Shown in pieces: positions 1 to 11,123 of a stretch of DNA of 64,000 nucleotides. Below the pieces are notes generated by a model that worked only from the letters and a program-made list of their open reading frames with translations, had not been told where the DNA came from and searched no databases. The DNA comes from Isoetes taiwanensis (lineage: Eukaryota; Streptophyta; Lycopodiopsida; Isoetales; Isoetaceae): positions 6,597,199 to 6,661,198 of the forward strand of contig JAJEKV010000050.1 of NCBI GenBank assembly GCA_021234155.1, written 5' to 3'. Each line of letters opens with the position of its first letter. Position 1 is the stretch's first letter. The translations under genes and the position numbers were made by a program.

Positions 1-1900
1 TCGAAGTACTTGATAAAGTTCTAGAGTCAGACCATGCAGGTTTACTTTTTGAATTGAACTTGGTTTTGCAAAAAAACAAAATAATCAGATATTTAAATTA
101 GACTTTAATTTGAGTGTAGATTACAGGAAGAGAGTTAGTAACCTTATTGAGGCCTCGAAATGGACTGCTATGTTAGAAAAGGATTCAGCTTTGCTTCCTG
201 ACATAATGCTTTGAGCAGCTCGCTCCACTTTTGGATGCACCCAAAAAAGGATTCCTGGATGACCATGCAATGGTTGGTGGGGTGAAGAATGTCGTGATGC
301 CCATGCTTGCCTTCTAAAGAATTGTCGTTTTAAACCCAAGTGGTTTAAGAATCTAATTAGAGGTAAGAAGCATTTGTTCTTTGAAAGAAGACAAGCTATG
401 ATGGGTTCTTCGTTCCAAACAAAACCTAAGCTTTTTTGGAAAAGCTTATTTCATAAGCCTGATCAGGCCAAAGTTGATTTGGATGCTTTACTTGGTTTGG
501 TGAGATCTTTGTATTGTATTGAGAATTCAGATTGCATGCCTATAGTAGATGTCACAGAAGATTTATTTTCTTGTGAAAATGTGCATTGTCAATTGAAGAA
601 GATGAATAATGGTAAAGCATTTGATCTTGATGGCATTTCTAATGAATTGATAAGATGGGATGGTAAGGAACTCATTCAGGTAGTTATCACTCAGTTAAAC
701 ACTGCAGTTCAGTTGGGATTGCCTAAATCTTAAAAGGAATGCAGGATTATTCCGATTTATAAGTCAGGGGCCAAATACGATATAAAACATCATCACACTG
801 TCATGGTTGGACACACTTTTTCTAAATTATTAAATGGATTATTGGAAAGTAAAACTAATGATTGGGTTGATACTAATAGTAAGAGAGTTACTGCCCAAGC
901 TGAGTTTCAGAAGAAACATAGTACCCTCGATCATTTTCTTATCTTGAGATTGCTTATAGAGTAGGCAAGGAAGCCAAGAAGGGCTCTTTATTTGGCATTT
1001 ATAGACTTCTTGACGGCCTTTGAGACAATGCCTCGAAAATCTTCATGCACGCATGGAACATCTTGGGGTTCCTTCTTCTCTTAAAGGAGCAGTTGCTAGA
1101 TTGTATGAGGAAGTTATTGCAAAACTGTCAGCTCAAGTACCACTGGAGGTTTTAAAGCACAATTGGAGTCCGACAAGGTTGTTCCCTCTCTCCGACCCTC
1201 TTTGGACTCTACATTCATGAGTTAGAAGAGTGGTTTGGAGTAAGAGGGCACGCAGGTTCTTGTTTAGAACACTATGTTTTCAGTTGTTACTTTATACTGA
1301 CGATGTTGTGCTTATCTCTGGAAATTCAGATGGTCTCCAGAAACATCTTGATAATTTGGAATCCTTTTGTGAGGCTCGCAAGATGAAGGTAAACTTGAGC
1401 AAATCCAAAATAATGACATTTGATTTTTCTAAAGCATCAACATTCTATTACAAAGATGAGCTCCTTGAAATGGTTAATTGCTATAAGTATTTGGAATTGG
1501 AGATAACATCAAATTTGAAGTGAAAAGAATGTGTGCGCAAGAGGCTTGCTGGTGGTAGAGCAGCCCTGTATGGGATGCTTTCTAGATGTCATAAGGCCTT
1601 CTTGACTGGCTTTAGACTTAAAAAAAAAAGCTTTTCAAAACATTAGTACAGACTGTGTTATTGTATGGCATTCCGATTTGGGGGCCCTCTATTTCAGTAA
1701 AAATGTGGTGTCAGTTTGAATCTATCTTCAAAATCTTTTTACATGAGGAGCTGGGGGTTAAATCACAAACTCCTTTTGCAATTATGTTAGCTGAGACTGA
1801 CATGATACCTCTAGAAACAAAGGCCTTTTTCCTGACAATTAATTTTGTAAATAGATTGAGAAAATTGGATGATGGCAGGTGGCTAAAGATGGGTTGAATC
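1..1900 (+). mobile_element. Decayed non-LTR retrotransposon (L-C), reverse-transcriptase region
   Basis: Short plus-strand ORFs in changing frames together read as the middle and C-terminal half of a LINE ORF2. Near 280-400 there is a linker of the kind found between endonuclease and RT (WWGEECRDAH). Around 600-640 a form of the RT finger motif appears (NNGKAFDLDGIS, family consensus GKSPGPDGI). Around 1290-1305 is the active-site box as YTDD in place of YADD. At 1655-1897 the post-RT region continues (LLYGIPIWGP). In-frame stops and frame changes show it is dead. The start lies outside the window, and recognisable LINE sequence fades between 1900 and 2320. It is a different family from the LINE fragment that follows. 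Confidence 0.75.
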
Positions 1901-2324
1901 AGAACACTAACACTAGATCGTCACATGATGTACCAAAAAAGGTGCATTTGCACTCTTCACTTTAAAATCTGTATAAAATCAAAGGTTCAATTATCAATCA
2001 AACGCTTCTTATATGTTAATATATGGCAGTCGTGTTGCATGTGAAAAATACTTAAAAATCTATTGGTTTTCATTGATGAGAGTTATGCCTAGGTAAATCC
2101 AAGGGGATCAAGTCTGTTTTGCTTTATGCAGATAAAGTAAAACTATCTTGGTAAGAAGATTTTTATGATTTTTTTCATTATTTTTGTATTTTTCTTCACG
2201 AGTTAGAGAGTAAGACACAAAAAATTGCACCTCAATCCAAGGTATGAGAAGGGAGATAGGGTTGCTTGAATATGACGGGGTCAAAACTATTGCTTGTCTT
2301 CTGTGAACCAATATTGGTTTCCAG

Positions 2325-2844
2325 AAAGCTGTTGAGCATTGTTTTTTCTTGTGTGAGCGGCTTCGGCAGGCATGGCCTTGGTTGCTGACCCTATTTGGCA
2401 CGTCTCGATCTAGCCAGCAAATTTTGCTTGCTATCTATCCGGATGCTTGGCCCAAACTACGGAAACGAGCTTTTCATCTTGCATGTGGCTGGTTTTTATG
2501 GTCAATCTGGAAGAGAAGGAGGTTATTTATCTTTAAGGGCGTAGATACTGCAGATGAGATTGTTCTTCAGTGGGCGCAAAATAAAATTGTTATGGCTTAC
2601 AATTGTTCTTCTCTTGGTCTCCGTGGACGTTAAAAAATCTATTCTATTCTATTCTATTCTTGATCAAGAGAAGAAAGTACTGATCTGGCATACTTACCTT
2701 CAGATTCATTCTTTTGCATAGAAGGTGGTTGTGCTCAGTTGGATCGGTTTGTCCACTGGGGTTATAGTCCTGTCTTTGCATTTTATGTTGCTCTAGTTTT
2801 TGGTGAATAAAGCTTGTCGTCCTTCAAAAAAAAAATAAAAAAAA
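2325..2844 (+). mobile_element. 5'-truncated LINE fragment (family L-A), zinc-binding tail and poly-A
   Basis: The plus-strand ORF at 2349-2633 gives the C-terminal zinc-binding region of plant LINE ORF2 (EHCFFLCERLRQAW, then WSIWKRRRLFIFKG). The same protein segment recurs in minus-strand copies at 55155-55610 and 59657-60012, which defines family L-A. The 3' end has AATAAAG followed by an A-rich tail at 2826-2844, as expected for target-primed insertion. The element is interrupted at 2617-2657 by the tail of another LINE. It is non-functional because almost all of ORF2 is missing. Confidence 0.75.
2617..2657 (+). mobile_element. Extremely truncated LINE insertion (family L-B tail only)
   Basis: About 41 bp consist of a short block matching the end of the L-B family (compare GTCTCAGTGGACGATAAAAA near 31541-31560) followed by (TCTAT)n. 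The pentamer TCTTG occurs at 2612-2616 and 2658-2662 and fits a target-site duplication. Removing the insert plus one TCTTG restores the L-A reading frame. Confidence 0.6.
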
Positions 2845-3773
2845 TCTCTAACTTTTGTAGGGAAATGAATTTTGACCTAAAATTTTGAATATAAGTAGTA
2901 GACAATTGTTTTATCTAAGAAAAATGTCCATTAGCCTTGATGATAAAGTGTTGATTTTCTTTTATTTTTTCATTTACAAGTGACTGATCACTTATGTCTA
3001 TATAGGAGTAAAATGATTCAAAGTTATCCTCCAAAGGATCATATTATGAAAAGTTACCATGATATGAAATCACTCAAAAAATAAACACGTAAAAAAGGCA
3101 TAGCATTTGTTCTCAAGAAATCAAGAAATGTTTGTATACCAGAGACCATTACTGGTCCACCTTCTTTTTAAAATTAAGAACTCCCTCATATTAATCGATT
3201 TTAGTTCCAATTGCGGAGTATAAGCACCCTATGAGCTACTCTATTCATTAAAAATAATCAATGCTCGTGATCTTGAGGTTTAAAGTAAACTTTCTTATGT
3301 CCATTCCAAGTTATCTGTTAGATTATGCATTCAATGGATTTCACAAACCTATGGATTGAATGGTGAACACAAAACTTAAATTTCACAAGTTATGGAAGCA
3401 ATGCAAAAGAATGAAGAAAAAATATAAAAAGCTATAACTATGAAGAATAAAGGTACATTGCTAAGTCTGTTTTCCATTGTTAGTCCACATGGCTTAGATC
3501 ATTTAAAAACTAGAACATCCTCATTTTAATTGATTTTAAACTCGCCTTAAGAACGTATAAATCTCATGTATAGTATTCTATTTGAAAAAATTAGTTGCTT
3601 GCTAGAATTGCATTATTTAATGGTAATGTTGAAGCACAAGCAAACTGAACCTATATGAATCTCCACTTATCCTTCCAAAAATTATGCTAGAGAAGGTAGA
3701 AAATCACCATATCATTGCATAAGCGACAAATGAACAGTAAATAGAATTGGTAATGATAATTAGAGAGATGTAC
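2845..3773. other. AT-rich spacer without recognised genes
   Basis: No ORF, repeat family or RNA gene was recognised on either strand. It separates the L-A fragment from the poly-T end of the large LINE L-D. Confidence 0.5.
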
Positions 3774-4043
3774 TTTTTTTTTTTTTTTTTTTTTTGAAGT
3801 AACAACAGTGATATTATATTACATGCAAATACATAGTAATACAAAAGAATAAGGAAGCTCTTAAAGAGTCCTTGTTAAATAGGCCATGACTTAGTCAAAA
3901 CTGGCCATACACTTCAGAGGAGGAAATATTATCAAAATTAAAGCACTGTTTTAAAGGTTTTTACGGCAAAGAGAGTTAATAACATAACTATAGGAAAACC
4001 ATTTGAAGATTATAGTCTGTCAAAGTTTTCCGCATCTGCATCC

Positions 4044-7000
4044 TCAGTCATCCATCACACCATCTAAGGTGATGATAGCAAAAGCCTGATCTGTGTATTT
4101 GAAAAGTAGATAGTCCAGCTCCACAACTCCATACGCAGAGGAATCCAAAATGTGGAGGATCCATGAGTCTCGGCACGATTCACAGATGCGAAGTTTCTCC
4201 TCAAAATAATGCTTAAGCTCATGCTTGAACTGCCAGATATCTTCATCATTCAGTACACGATTCAATGTTCGGACTATGATCAGTTCAGTTTTAACCCACA
4301 AAAGTGCTTCGAGAACTTCCTGGTGAGAAAGGGGCTTCATTCCTTCCGGGACCTCCCTGAAATGTCCACCTTCATGGTGTTTCTTGATCAGATAATCTGC
4401 GAGCCACATCAGAAAGATTGTTAAAATATAGAGAAAAGAATGAGTAAAACCCCTGATAGGAGCCCAAGGCATCCCATTTTCTGTCATAATTAGCACCCTT
4501 GAGCAATATATGTGCCATGGCTGTATCAGCAAGCTCCAATTGAAGAGTAGTTTTAAGGTAATTCAGATCTGGAGCCGAATGATTAATGGCCACTCCATTT
4601 CTGTGTTTCCATATTGTCCAAAGACAAAGAGTCCTGACTGTGCATAAAAAAACAGAGCCAGATGAGAGAAATTCAAACAATTCAGACTCAGTGTTTGGGA
4701 CAAACCCAATATATGTTCCTATCCAATTCCAGAAAGGGGTTAGCCAGGGGCAGATGAAGATATGAGTAGAAGATTCAGCTTGGCCACACCCAAGAGGGCA
4801 CCTATCTGAAATTTGTCTGTTAAATTTGGCTCGATAGGTATTGGATTTAAGGATTTTATTCAAAAGGAGCCACCTGAATAGGATAGTTTTTCTAGCACTT
4901 TGCAATTTCCACCCCCTTTCGAATGACACCAATAGCGTCCGATTCTGAGCAACCCCATTGGTTAGATACATTTGTTCCTTGGCTATTCACCAGGAGGGAA
5001 TATATCCTGGCTACATTGTACCCTTTGTCATCAAGAGCCCAATTACATTCCTTTGTCTCATCTCCTGTTCCTCTATGATGGTGGTGAGTCAAAGCATTGT
5101 AGATATTCCTGTTGCAAACAGAATTCCTCACTAGACCAGAGACTTCTTGCTAGGTTTTCCAGACTGTCCCATGTGACATGCTGCCAATTGTACAAAGCCC
5201 TTTTGCTTTCCACTCCTTATATTTCCTTGGGTGTTTCAAAGCTAAGCATCCATCATCCTCATCTGTAAGTCCCTGATGCCAGAAGAAATTAAAGTCATCT
5301 GACACTTTATCTATGGGATGAGCTTTAAAGCATACTGAAACTCTGTTCCAAGCTTGAATAATCCTTTTCATTATAGTGGATGTTCCTAAACAAGGATCAA
5401 GTTGGTAAAAGGCAGAATCTGGAAGATGATGTGGGGTGGAAGGGCTACCTAGCAAGGAGGTTTTACTAATCCAGAATTTTGTAAGGAGCAGAGCAGGAGA
5501 TTTCGATTGGGAAAATATTGACCTCCATACCAATTTAGCTGCTAAGGCCTGTGCTTGAAGGAACAGATCCTTGCATCCTAATCCTCCTTTTTTCTTAGGA
5601 AGGGTTAGGTGTTGCCATCCTACCATGTGTGAACCCTGCCAAATAAATTCTTTCATAATGACTTCCAATTCCTGATAGGACTTTTTATCTGCAATTATTG
5701 CTGAAGAGAAGAAGACATGTGAACTTGCAATGACACTGTTAATGATCTCTACTCTCCCTGCTAGAGATAAAGATTTGGGATAGACATGTAACTTCTTCTT
5801 TATTTTTGCAACTATAGGCTCCCACAAGCCATGCAGACTCATGTTTAATGCTAGGGGTAGACCCAATAGTTTTGTGGCAGTATGATGGCCACAAACCTTA
5901 ATTCCTTCAATATTATTTTTTGGGCTATCAGAGATGATTGCACACTTATCTTTATTTAGGGAAACCCCTGATGCTTTCCCAAATAGATCCATAGTAGCAA
6001 GGAAGTTTGGGATGCTATTTCCCTGCTCTTTTAGGAAGACAAATGTGTCATCTGCATACTGCATTACTGACAAGGATTCATTTGCAACAGGTAAATTGAG
6101 GCAACTGATTTCTCCATTCTGCTGCATTTTCAGGATAATTCTGGTGACCATCTCAGCTACTATGAGGAAAAGGTAGGGGGCCAAAGGGCAACCCTGTCTA
6201 ACCCCTCTTTTGCACTCAAAGAAAGAAGAAGGGGAGCCATTAACTAAAACTGTTGAGCAACCTGTGGTATTGAAACCTGTTACCTTACTTAAAACCTCTT
6301 TTGAGAATCCCAGTTGAAGCATGGCCCTATTGAGGAAATTCCAGTCAATTGTATCGTAAGCTCTTTTGAAATCCAGCTTGAGAAGCACACATCCTTGATT
6401 AGTGAACCTGTTTGAATGGAGACCTTCATAAGCTCCAATGAAATTATCCAGAATACTCCTCCCAGGGAGAAAACCTGATTGAACATTACTAATCTTCTCC
6501 TGTAAGATCCTTTTGAGTCTATTAGCAAAAATCTTGGCCAAAATTTTGTATGTAACATTTGTCAGCGAAATTGGCCTCCAATCCGAGAATGTGGCAGGTT
6601 TCTCTACCTTAGGGACTAAGGCAATTAGGCCAGCATTGATGGCTGGATGTAACTTCTCTGCTTGCCATGCACCCTGAACGAACGTGGTAAGATCTTTACC
6701 AATTACAGTCCAAAACCGCTCATAGAATTCCGGGGGTAAACCATCAGGCCCAGGGCTTTTTCCATGAGCCATACTTTTAATGGTTCTCCAAATCTCATCC
6801 TCCATTGGTACTGCCAAAAGTTGATTATCATCAATAGGTTGATCTTTGGGACCAAGATAATCAAAGAATTCCCTCATTTTGCAATAAACTGTTTGTCTAG
6901 CAGCAAAAAGATCTTTGTATTTATTGAAGAACATATTCTGAATATCCTCTTGTTTAGATAAGTCCTGGTGATTATCATCACTGACAAAGATAATCCCATT

Positions 7001-8149
7001 GTTCATTAGTCTGCTTTTGGCAACTCTAAAGAAAAATTTAGAACTGCAGTCATCCATATGATTGATATATAAACTCCTGCTTTTGATTGCCAGACTCTTT
7101 GCCTCATGCTCTTCAATCAATTTAACCTTTCTTTCCAAAGTTTCCTCTCTCTGCTGCAACAGCATATTACCTTTATCTGTGAACAGATTTTGCCTTACAA
7201 TTTTCATTTCCATATAAACCTCATTCTTTTCCTGTCTTCTTTTCTTAGTCCATTCTCTGCCCCACTGTTTGATCCAATTTTTGATCTGCTTACTCCTACA
7301 TATGAATTCCTTCATAGATCCACTTGCATTCACATGCACCAAGGAAGAATAAAACCTTGTGAAATCCTCACAAAAAGTTTTATTATTTAGTAGGCTGGTA
7401 TTGAATTTGAATGGAGTTTCAGCAAGCTTTCTTTGAGGAAGAATACCTGTATCCAAGATCTGGGGATAGTGATCTGATATCGAATTGCTACAGTCATTGG
7501 TAACAGTCAGATTATCCCAGCCATCAATAGTGGAGATGTTGGTGTAATACCTATCCAACAGGCAATACACCCTGTCTGTTCCTTTCCTTTTGTTACTCCA
7601 GGAGTAAGCATTGGAAGAGGACGGGGCATGATAAAGAAAAGTATGGATTAACTTGTCCCATTGAAGTCTTTCCCCCTTTGACATATTGATCTTCTTGCCT
7701 GCTTTCTGTTCCCATGAAGGGGTGTTGTTGGAGTCACCACTTAAAATCCAATTTCTGGTATTCTGCCCCTGAAGCCAATCTGACATACTTTTCCACTGCT
7801 CCTCTCTTTCTTCAGGGGAGGTAGAGGCATATACATTTATGATACCCATCAGTTCTTTCTCTATTTCCAAGAATACCACTTGCCATCTCCCTGAGGGATG
7901 GGAAAAGGAGCCAACTTTTTTGGGTCCACTCCAAGCAATACAAATCCCTCCTTTGGTGCCATCAGCAGGGGCCCATATGGACTCTCCATCAGGGAAGATC
8001 CAATTCCCAAGATTTGATGCTTCGAAGGCAAGAAGCCTATGTTCCTGGAGCAAGATTATGTCTGCTTTAACTTCCTTGAGAGCAATCAGAGCCCTTTTCC
8101 TCTTCAGGGGACCCTTAATGCCTCTCAGATTCCATGAGACAATCCTCAT
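4044..8149 (-). pseudogene. LINE L-D ORF2: endonuclease, reverse transcriptase, zinc-binding tail
   Basis: The first 999 codons (8149-5150) are open. An APE-type endonuclease comes first (ILLQEHR near residue 35, GDSN near 136, SDHYP near 225). The RT follows, with GKSPGPDGLPPEF, a stretch around KLDFKRAYDTIDW, and the YADD active site near residue 696. The frame then shifts near 5150 and again near 4380. The remaining frames give the zf-RVT region (CPLGCGQAESSTHIFICPW, about 4735-4800) and end at 4044. The joined length of about 1,370 codons is normal for plant L1 ORF2. The product would nick target DNA and prime reverse transcription in the nucleus. GDSN replaces the usual GDFN, and with two frameshifts activity is unlikely. 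Confidence 0.85.
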
Positions 8150-8579
8150 TTAAGTTTGGAGCTTGAGGTGGAATTGTTGAGGCCCATGCTATCTTCGGAG
8201 TATAGACCTTTTTTTGTCTCTTCTTGATTTGAGGAAGAGGAGTTACAAAGAATTGCTCGTTGGAATTTTCTTTCTCCACATCACTTCCATCTTCATCATC
8301 CCAGAATTTCCCTGAAAGGACAGATGAAGGATCTTTCAATTCCCTCAACTGAGCAGCTGGGGTCTTGAATATGTCTCCCTCCCTGACAAACGAAATTCCT
8401 TCTGTTATTGGAATACCCGAATCTTCCTCAACTATCTCCCTCAGTTGAGGTACCCGCAATTGTTTAGGCTCCCCGACCATTGCAGTATCTTGTTGATTCA
8501 CTTGAAGATCCACCTGGTCAGCTAGCACTTGATCTTGCTCGAAGCTGGTCCTCTTCAAGTTATTTGAAGGAGACTCCAA
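8115..8579 (-). pseudogene. LINE L-D ORF1 C-terminal part
   Basis: This minus-strand ORF ends at 8115, inside the start of ORF2 (ATG at 8149), the usual ORF1/ORF2 overlap. It is acidic and low in complexity, with a basic patch near the end (QIKKRQKKVYTPK), and has no catalytic motif. Its upstream frame continues through 8607-8825 and the duplicated copy at 8848-9130. The role of ORF1 in such LINEs is RNA binding. The call rests on position. Confidence 0.7.
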
Positions 8580-9130
8580 TGCCAGTTCCCCAACATTTGT
8601 AGGATCCTACTCAGTTTGCCCCTTATCTCTTTCGAGACTAGACTGGTTTGCCTCTATTCCCTGTTCCAAGTCTGTTTTCCCTGGGTTTTTTGGAAAAAGT
8701 TCCATAATTGGAAAAGGAGAATCTATATTTGAGGTTACCAAGGGAAAAGGTTTAGGCGAGCTAGGCCCCCCTCTGTCTTTACCCCCCGAGGAGTCCGAGG
8801 AGAAGTAAGATTTGCCATGGGACAAATCTGGTTCCCTTATTTGCCATGGGACAAATCTTCCTCAACTATCTCCCTCAGTTGAGGTACCTGCAATTGTTTA
8901 GGCTCCCCGACCATTGCAGTATCTTGTTGATTCAGCTGAAGATCCACCTGGTCAGCTAGCACTTGATCTTGCTCGAAGCTGGTCCTCTTCAAGTTATTTG
9001 AAGGAGACTCCAATGCCAGTTCCCCAACATTTGTAGGATCCTGCTCAGTTTGCCCCTTATCTCTTTCGAGACTAGACTGGTTTGCCTCTATTCCCTGTTC
9101 CAAGTCTGTTTTCCCTGGGTTTTTAGGAAA
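8418..9130 (-). repeat. Partial tandem duplication inside LINE ORF1
   Basis: Sequence 8848-9130 repeats 8418-about 8697 with few differences (both contain TCCTCAACTATCTCCCTCAG and CTCAGTTTGCCCCTTATCTC). The unit is about 430 bp, and the second copy is cut by the foreign block at about 9131. A short direct repeat, GCCATGGGACAAATCT, lies near 8812 and 8842 at the junction and may have mediated the duplication. Confidence 0.85.
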
Positions 9131-9136
9131 AGTCGA

Positions 9137-10470
9137 AGAGGTCAAGTGCCATTGCTCTCTTGACCAGGACAGCATAGTCGACGTTTGTTGCTATTCGAGC
9201 GTGCCTGCCGAAGCCTGAGAGTGCAATCAGCATGAACACTCCTTCTTCACCTCTGGGACTGAACTTGCGGTGTATTACCGCTATTCTCCCATCCATCAGC
9301 GTGGTAAAGTAGTACGGCGACTGTCGTTGTGTGTTAGCCCAGAAGCTTCTTCGCTTGTTTGGCCTCCAGCTCTGTGCCGCCCGTCTTCAATTGTGCAGTC
9401 GAGCCTTCTGAGGTCGATTCCTTCTCCTCTTGCCGGGGGTGGTGTCGAAGGACTCGGCGTTAGGATGCTCGTGGTCTTCCCACGGATCCCCATCTGTTCT
9501 TGAGGGCGAGGAACTCCTCCTCTGTTGTTGGCGACTCCCGCCGTCCATCATTTGCCCGATGCTGTTGTAGGGCCTCGATATCGTGGAGGTCATTTCCCCG
9601 GTAGGTGTTTCCGGCCTCCCTCACTTGAAGCGGAAAGTCCGGAGGCTCCCCGGACAATGAAGTCGCCCATGTCGGTCCGGGCAAGTAGTTGGTGGAGCAG
9701 TTCATTCAACCTGAGCTCCCTCTCCCGCATAAGTGGGAAGGTTCTCGGATGTCGGAGGAGTAGATACTCCCTCTCCGTTGATGATGATAGGGGCTAGGCT
9801 TGTGATGCCTAGCCCGAAAGTGGGGAGAGGGGCCCTCGATGCCCCGGCGACTCTGCTTCGAAGTTGATCAGCTCTCGCCTCGCTGGGCGGTTTCTTCGGC
9901 CTGGAGTCGAGCTCAGGTGTATTCCTCGTCGTCAGACCCTTCTTCTCCTTCTCTTGCTTCTTGTTCTGCTGATCTTAAAAGACCGCTCTTCCTCTTGCCT
10001 TTGCTATGGGGTCTATCTCCATCTGGGAATAGAGGTTGCCCCCATCGGGTTTTCGGTGATTGGGATAAGAAGATATTAGGGCTGCGGTGTAAGAGAAGTA
10101 CTTGGTCCTGTTATCGTCGGGACCATGTAGTCGAGCAACCTGCGCCTTTGTTAGTTAAGTACTTGGCGATGTTGGGGACATCACCCAAGGCTGCTTTGAA
10201 GGGATGGGCGGGAACGGCATCCTATGCAAGGGGACTTGAACAAGGGAGGGTCCTACCCTAGCTTGAAAATCGCTTAGCACCGCCTATATCTTTGGGGTTG
10301 CATTTAGCGTAGCTTGATGTCAATTTCTTTCCCAAAGACTTGGAAGATGTCGTTGACATCCGCTCGGCAAAGATGGGCATTTGGCATACCATCGTACCAT
10401 CGAAGTCTGATTGGCCATTGATCTAGCAAGGAAGGAGTATCAAACGGATGCGGCGCCTCGGGAGCTGGAA
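9137..10470 (-). pseudogene. Frameshifted gene with possible Alba-like C-terminus
   Basis: No single long ORF exists, but pieces in successive minus-strand frames read like one protein. A start-like stretch lies near 10430 (MANQTSMVRWYDGMPN). An acidic patch follows near 9920-9960 (GEEGSDDEEY), then a helical segment near 9690-9740 (MRERELRLNELLHQLLARTD), a stretch at 9460-9640, and a basic patch near 9430 (PGKRRRNRPQ). The end, 9137-9290, reads YRKFSPRGEEGVFML, then ALSGFGRHARIATNVDYAVL and VKR. Its spacing of small, hydrophobic and Lys/Arg residues resembles the core of Alba nucleic-acid-binding proteins (LSALGxAIxTAVxxAExLKR). The Alba reading is an inference from eye alignment. At least three frame changes are needed. 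The gene runs into the LINE at about 9137, so its true end may be lost. Confidence 0.35.
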
Positions 10471-10525
10471 GATCGCCTAAGCAGTGGAGAGCAAATTTGC
10501 AGGGTGCTAAATGAGAAATGGGGGA

Positions 10526-10536
10526 CTTATTTATGG
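10526..10536 (-). promoter_or_regulatory. TATA-like box upstream of the possible Alba-like gene
   Basis: The minus strand reads CCATAAATAAG, about 95 bp upstream of the first candidate ATG near 10430. It lies between the gene and the palindrome pair at 10714-10979. The arrangement parallels that at 12434-12443 before the H3-fold gene. Confidence 0.35.
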
Positions 10537-10713
10537 AATTGGGGAAAACCCTAATTTTTGGATGACCTAGGTTTTACTGAGATTAGGCAATTCTGACCTA
10601 TTAAGGGGTGCAATTGCAAGTTTGAAGACTATTTCTAGGGTTTGAGCATGCTAAGAACAACTACTGAACCTATTGTACAATTTGGAGATCATTTAGTGAA
10701 GAAATGGTATGAG

Positions 10714-10780
10714 GTCTCACACGTTGCGCCCAGACCGATTTTGAGAATCTCGAAATCCGTCCTGGCGCGACGTGTGAGAC
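10714..10780. repeat. 67-bp imperfect palindrome, copy 1
   Basis: It begins GTCTCACACGT and ends ACGTGTGAGAC. The centre GATTTTGAGAATCTCGAAATC is also near-palindromic. Transcribed on either strand it would form one long hairpin. The same 67-bp unit occurs at 10913, 12517 and, worn, 12706. Confidence 0.9.
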
Positions 10781-10912
10781 ATGGGTCCTAATTGGGCTAG
10801 GCTTACTCAATTTAAGTGATCTAAGGCTGTAATTCCACTAAACTCATCGAGTTAGGCAGAATTGACCCCTTATTCGGTCGATTTGGAGTTGTTTTGGGCA
10901 TTTTTGGGCATG

Positions 10913-10979
10913 GTCTCACACGTTGCGCCCAGCCCGATTTTGAGAATCTCGAAATCCGTCCTGGCGCGACGTGTGAGAC
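10913..10979. repeat. 67-bp imperfect palindrome, copy 2
   Basis: Nearly identical to copy 1, with the same ends (GTCTCACACGT and ACGTGTGAGAC). It starts 199 bp to the right of copy 1. The pair lies upstream of the minus-strand gene at 9137-10470 and downstream of the H3-fold gene. Confidence 0.9.
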
Positions 10980-11123
10980 ATCGTCTCAATTTTGCTCAAA
11001 AGCTCCAATTTGACTAAAACAAAAGCTAGAATTCTATAACTTAACTTAATTGAGCTAGATCAGACATGTTATTTACTTGCAAAATTCTTTATATTAACAA
11101 AATTTTCAATTATTTACAAAATC

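Noticed and set aside
9525-10261. Plus-strand ORFs of 90 and 140 codons
   Set aside because: They are antisense to the frames that form one plausible minus-strand protein, and they have no motif.
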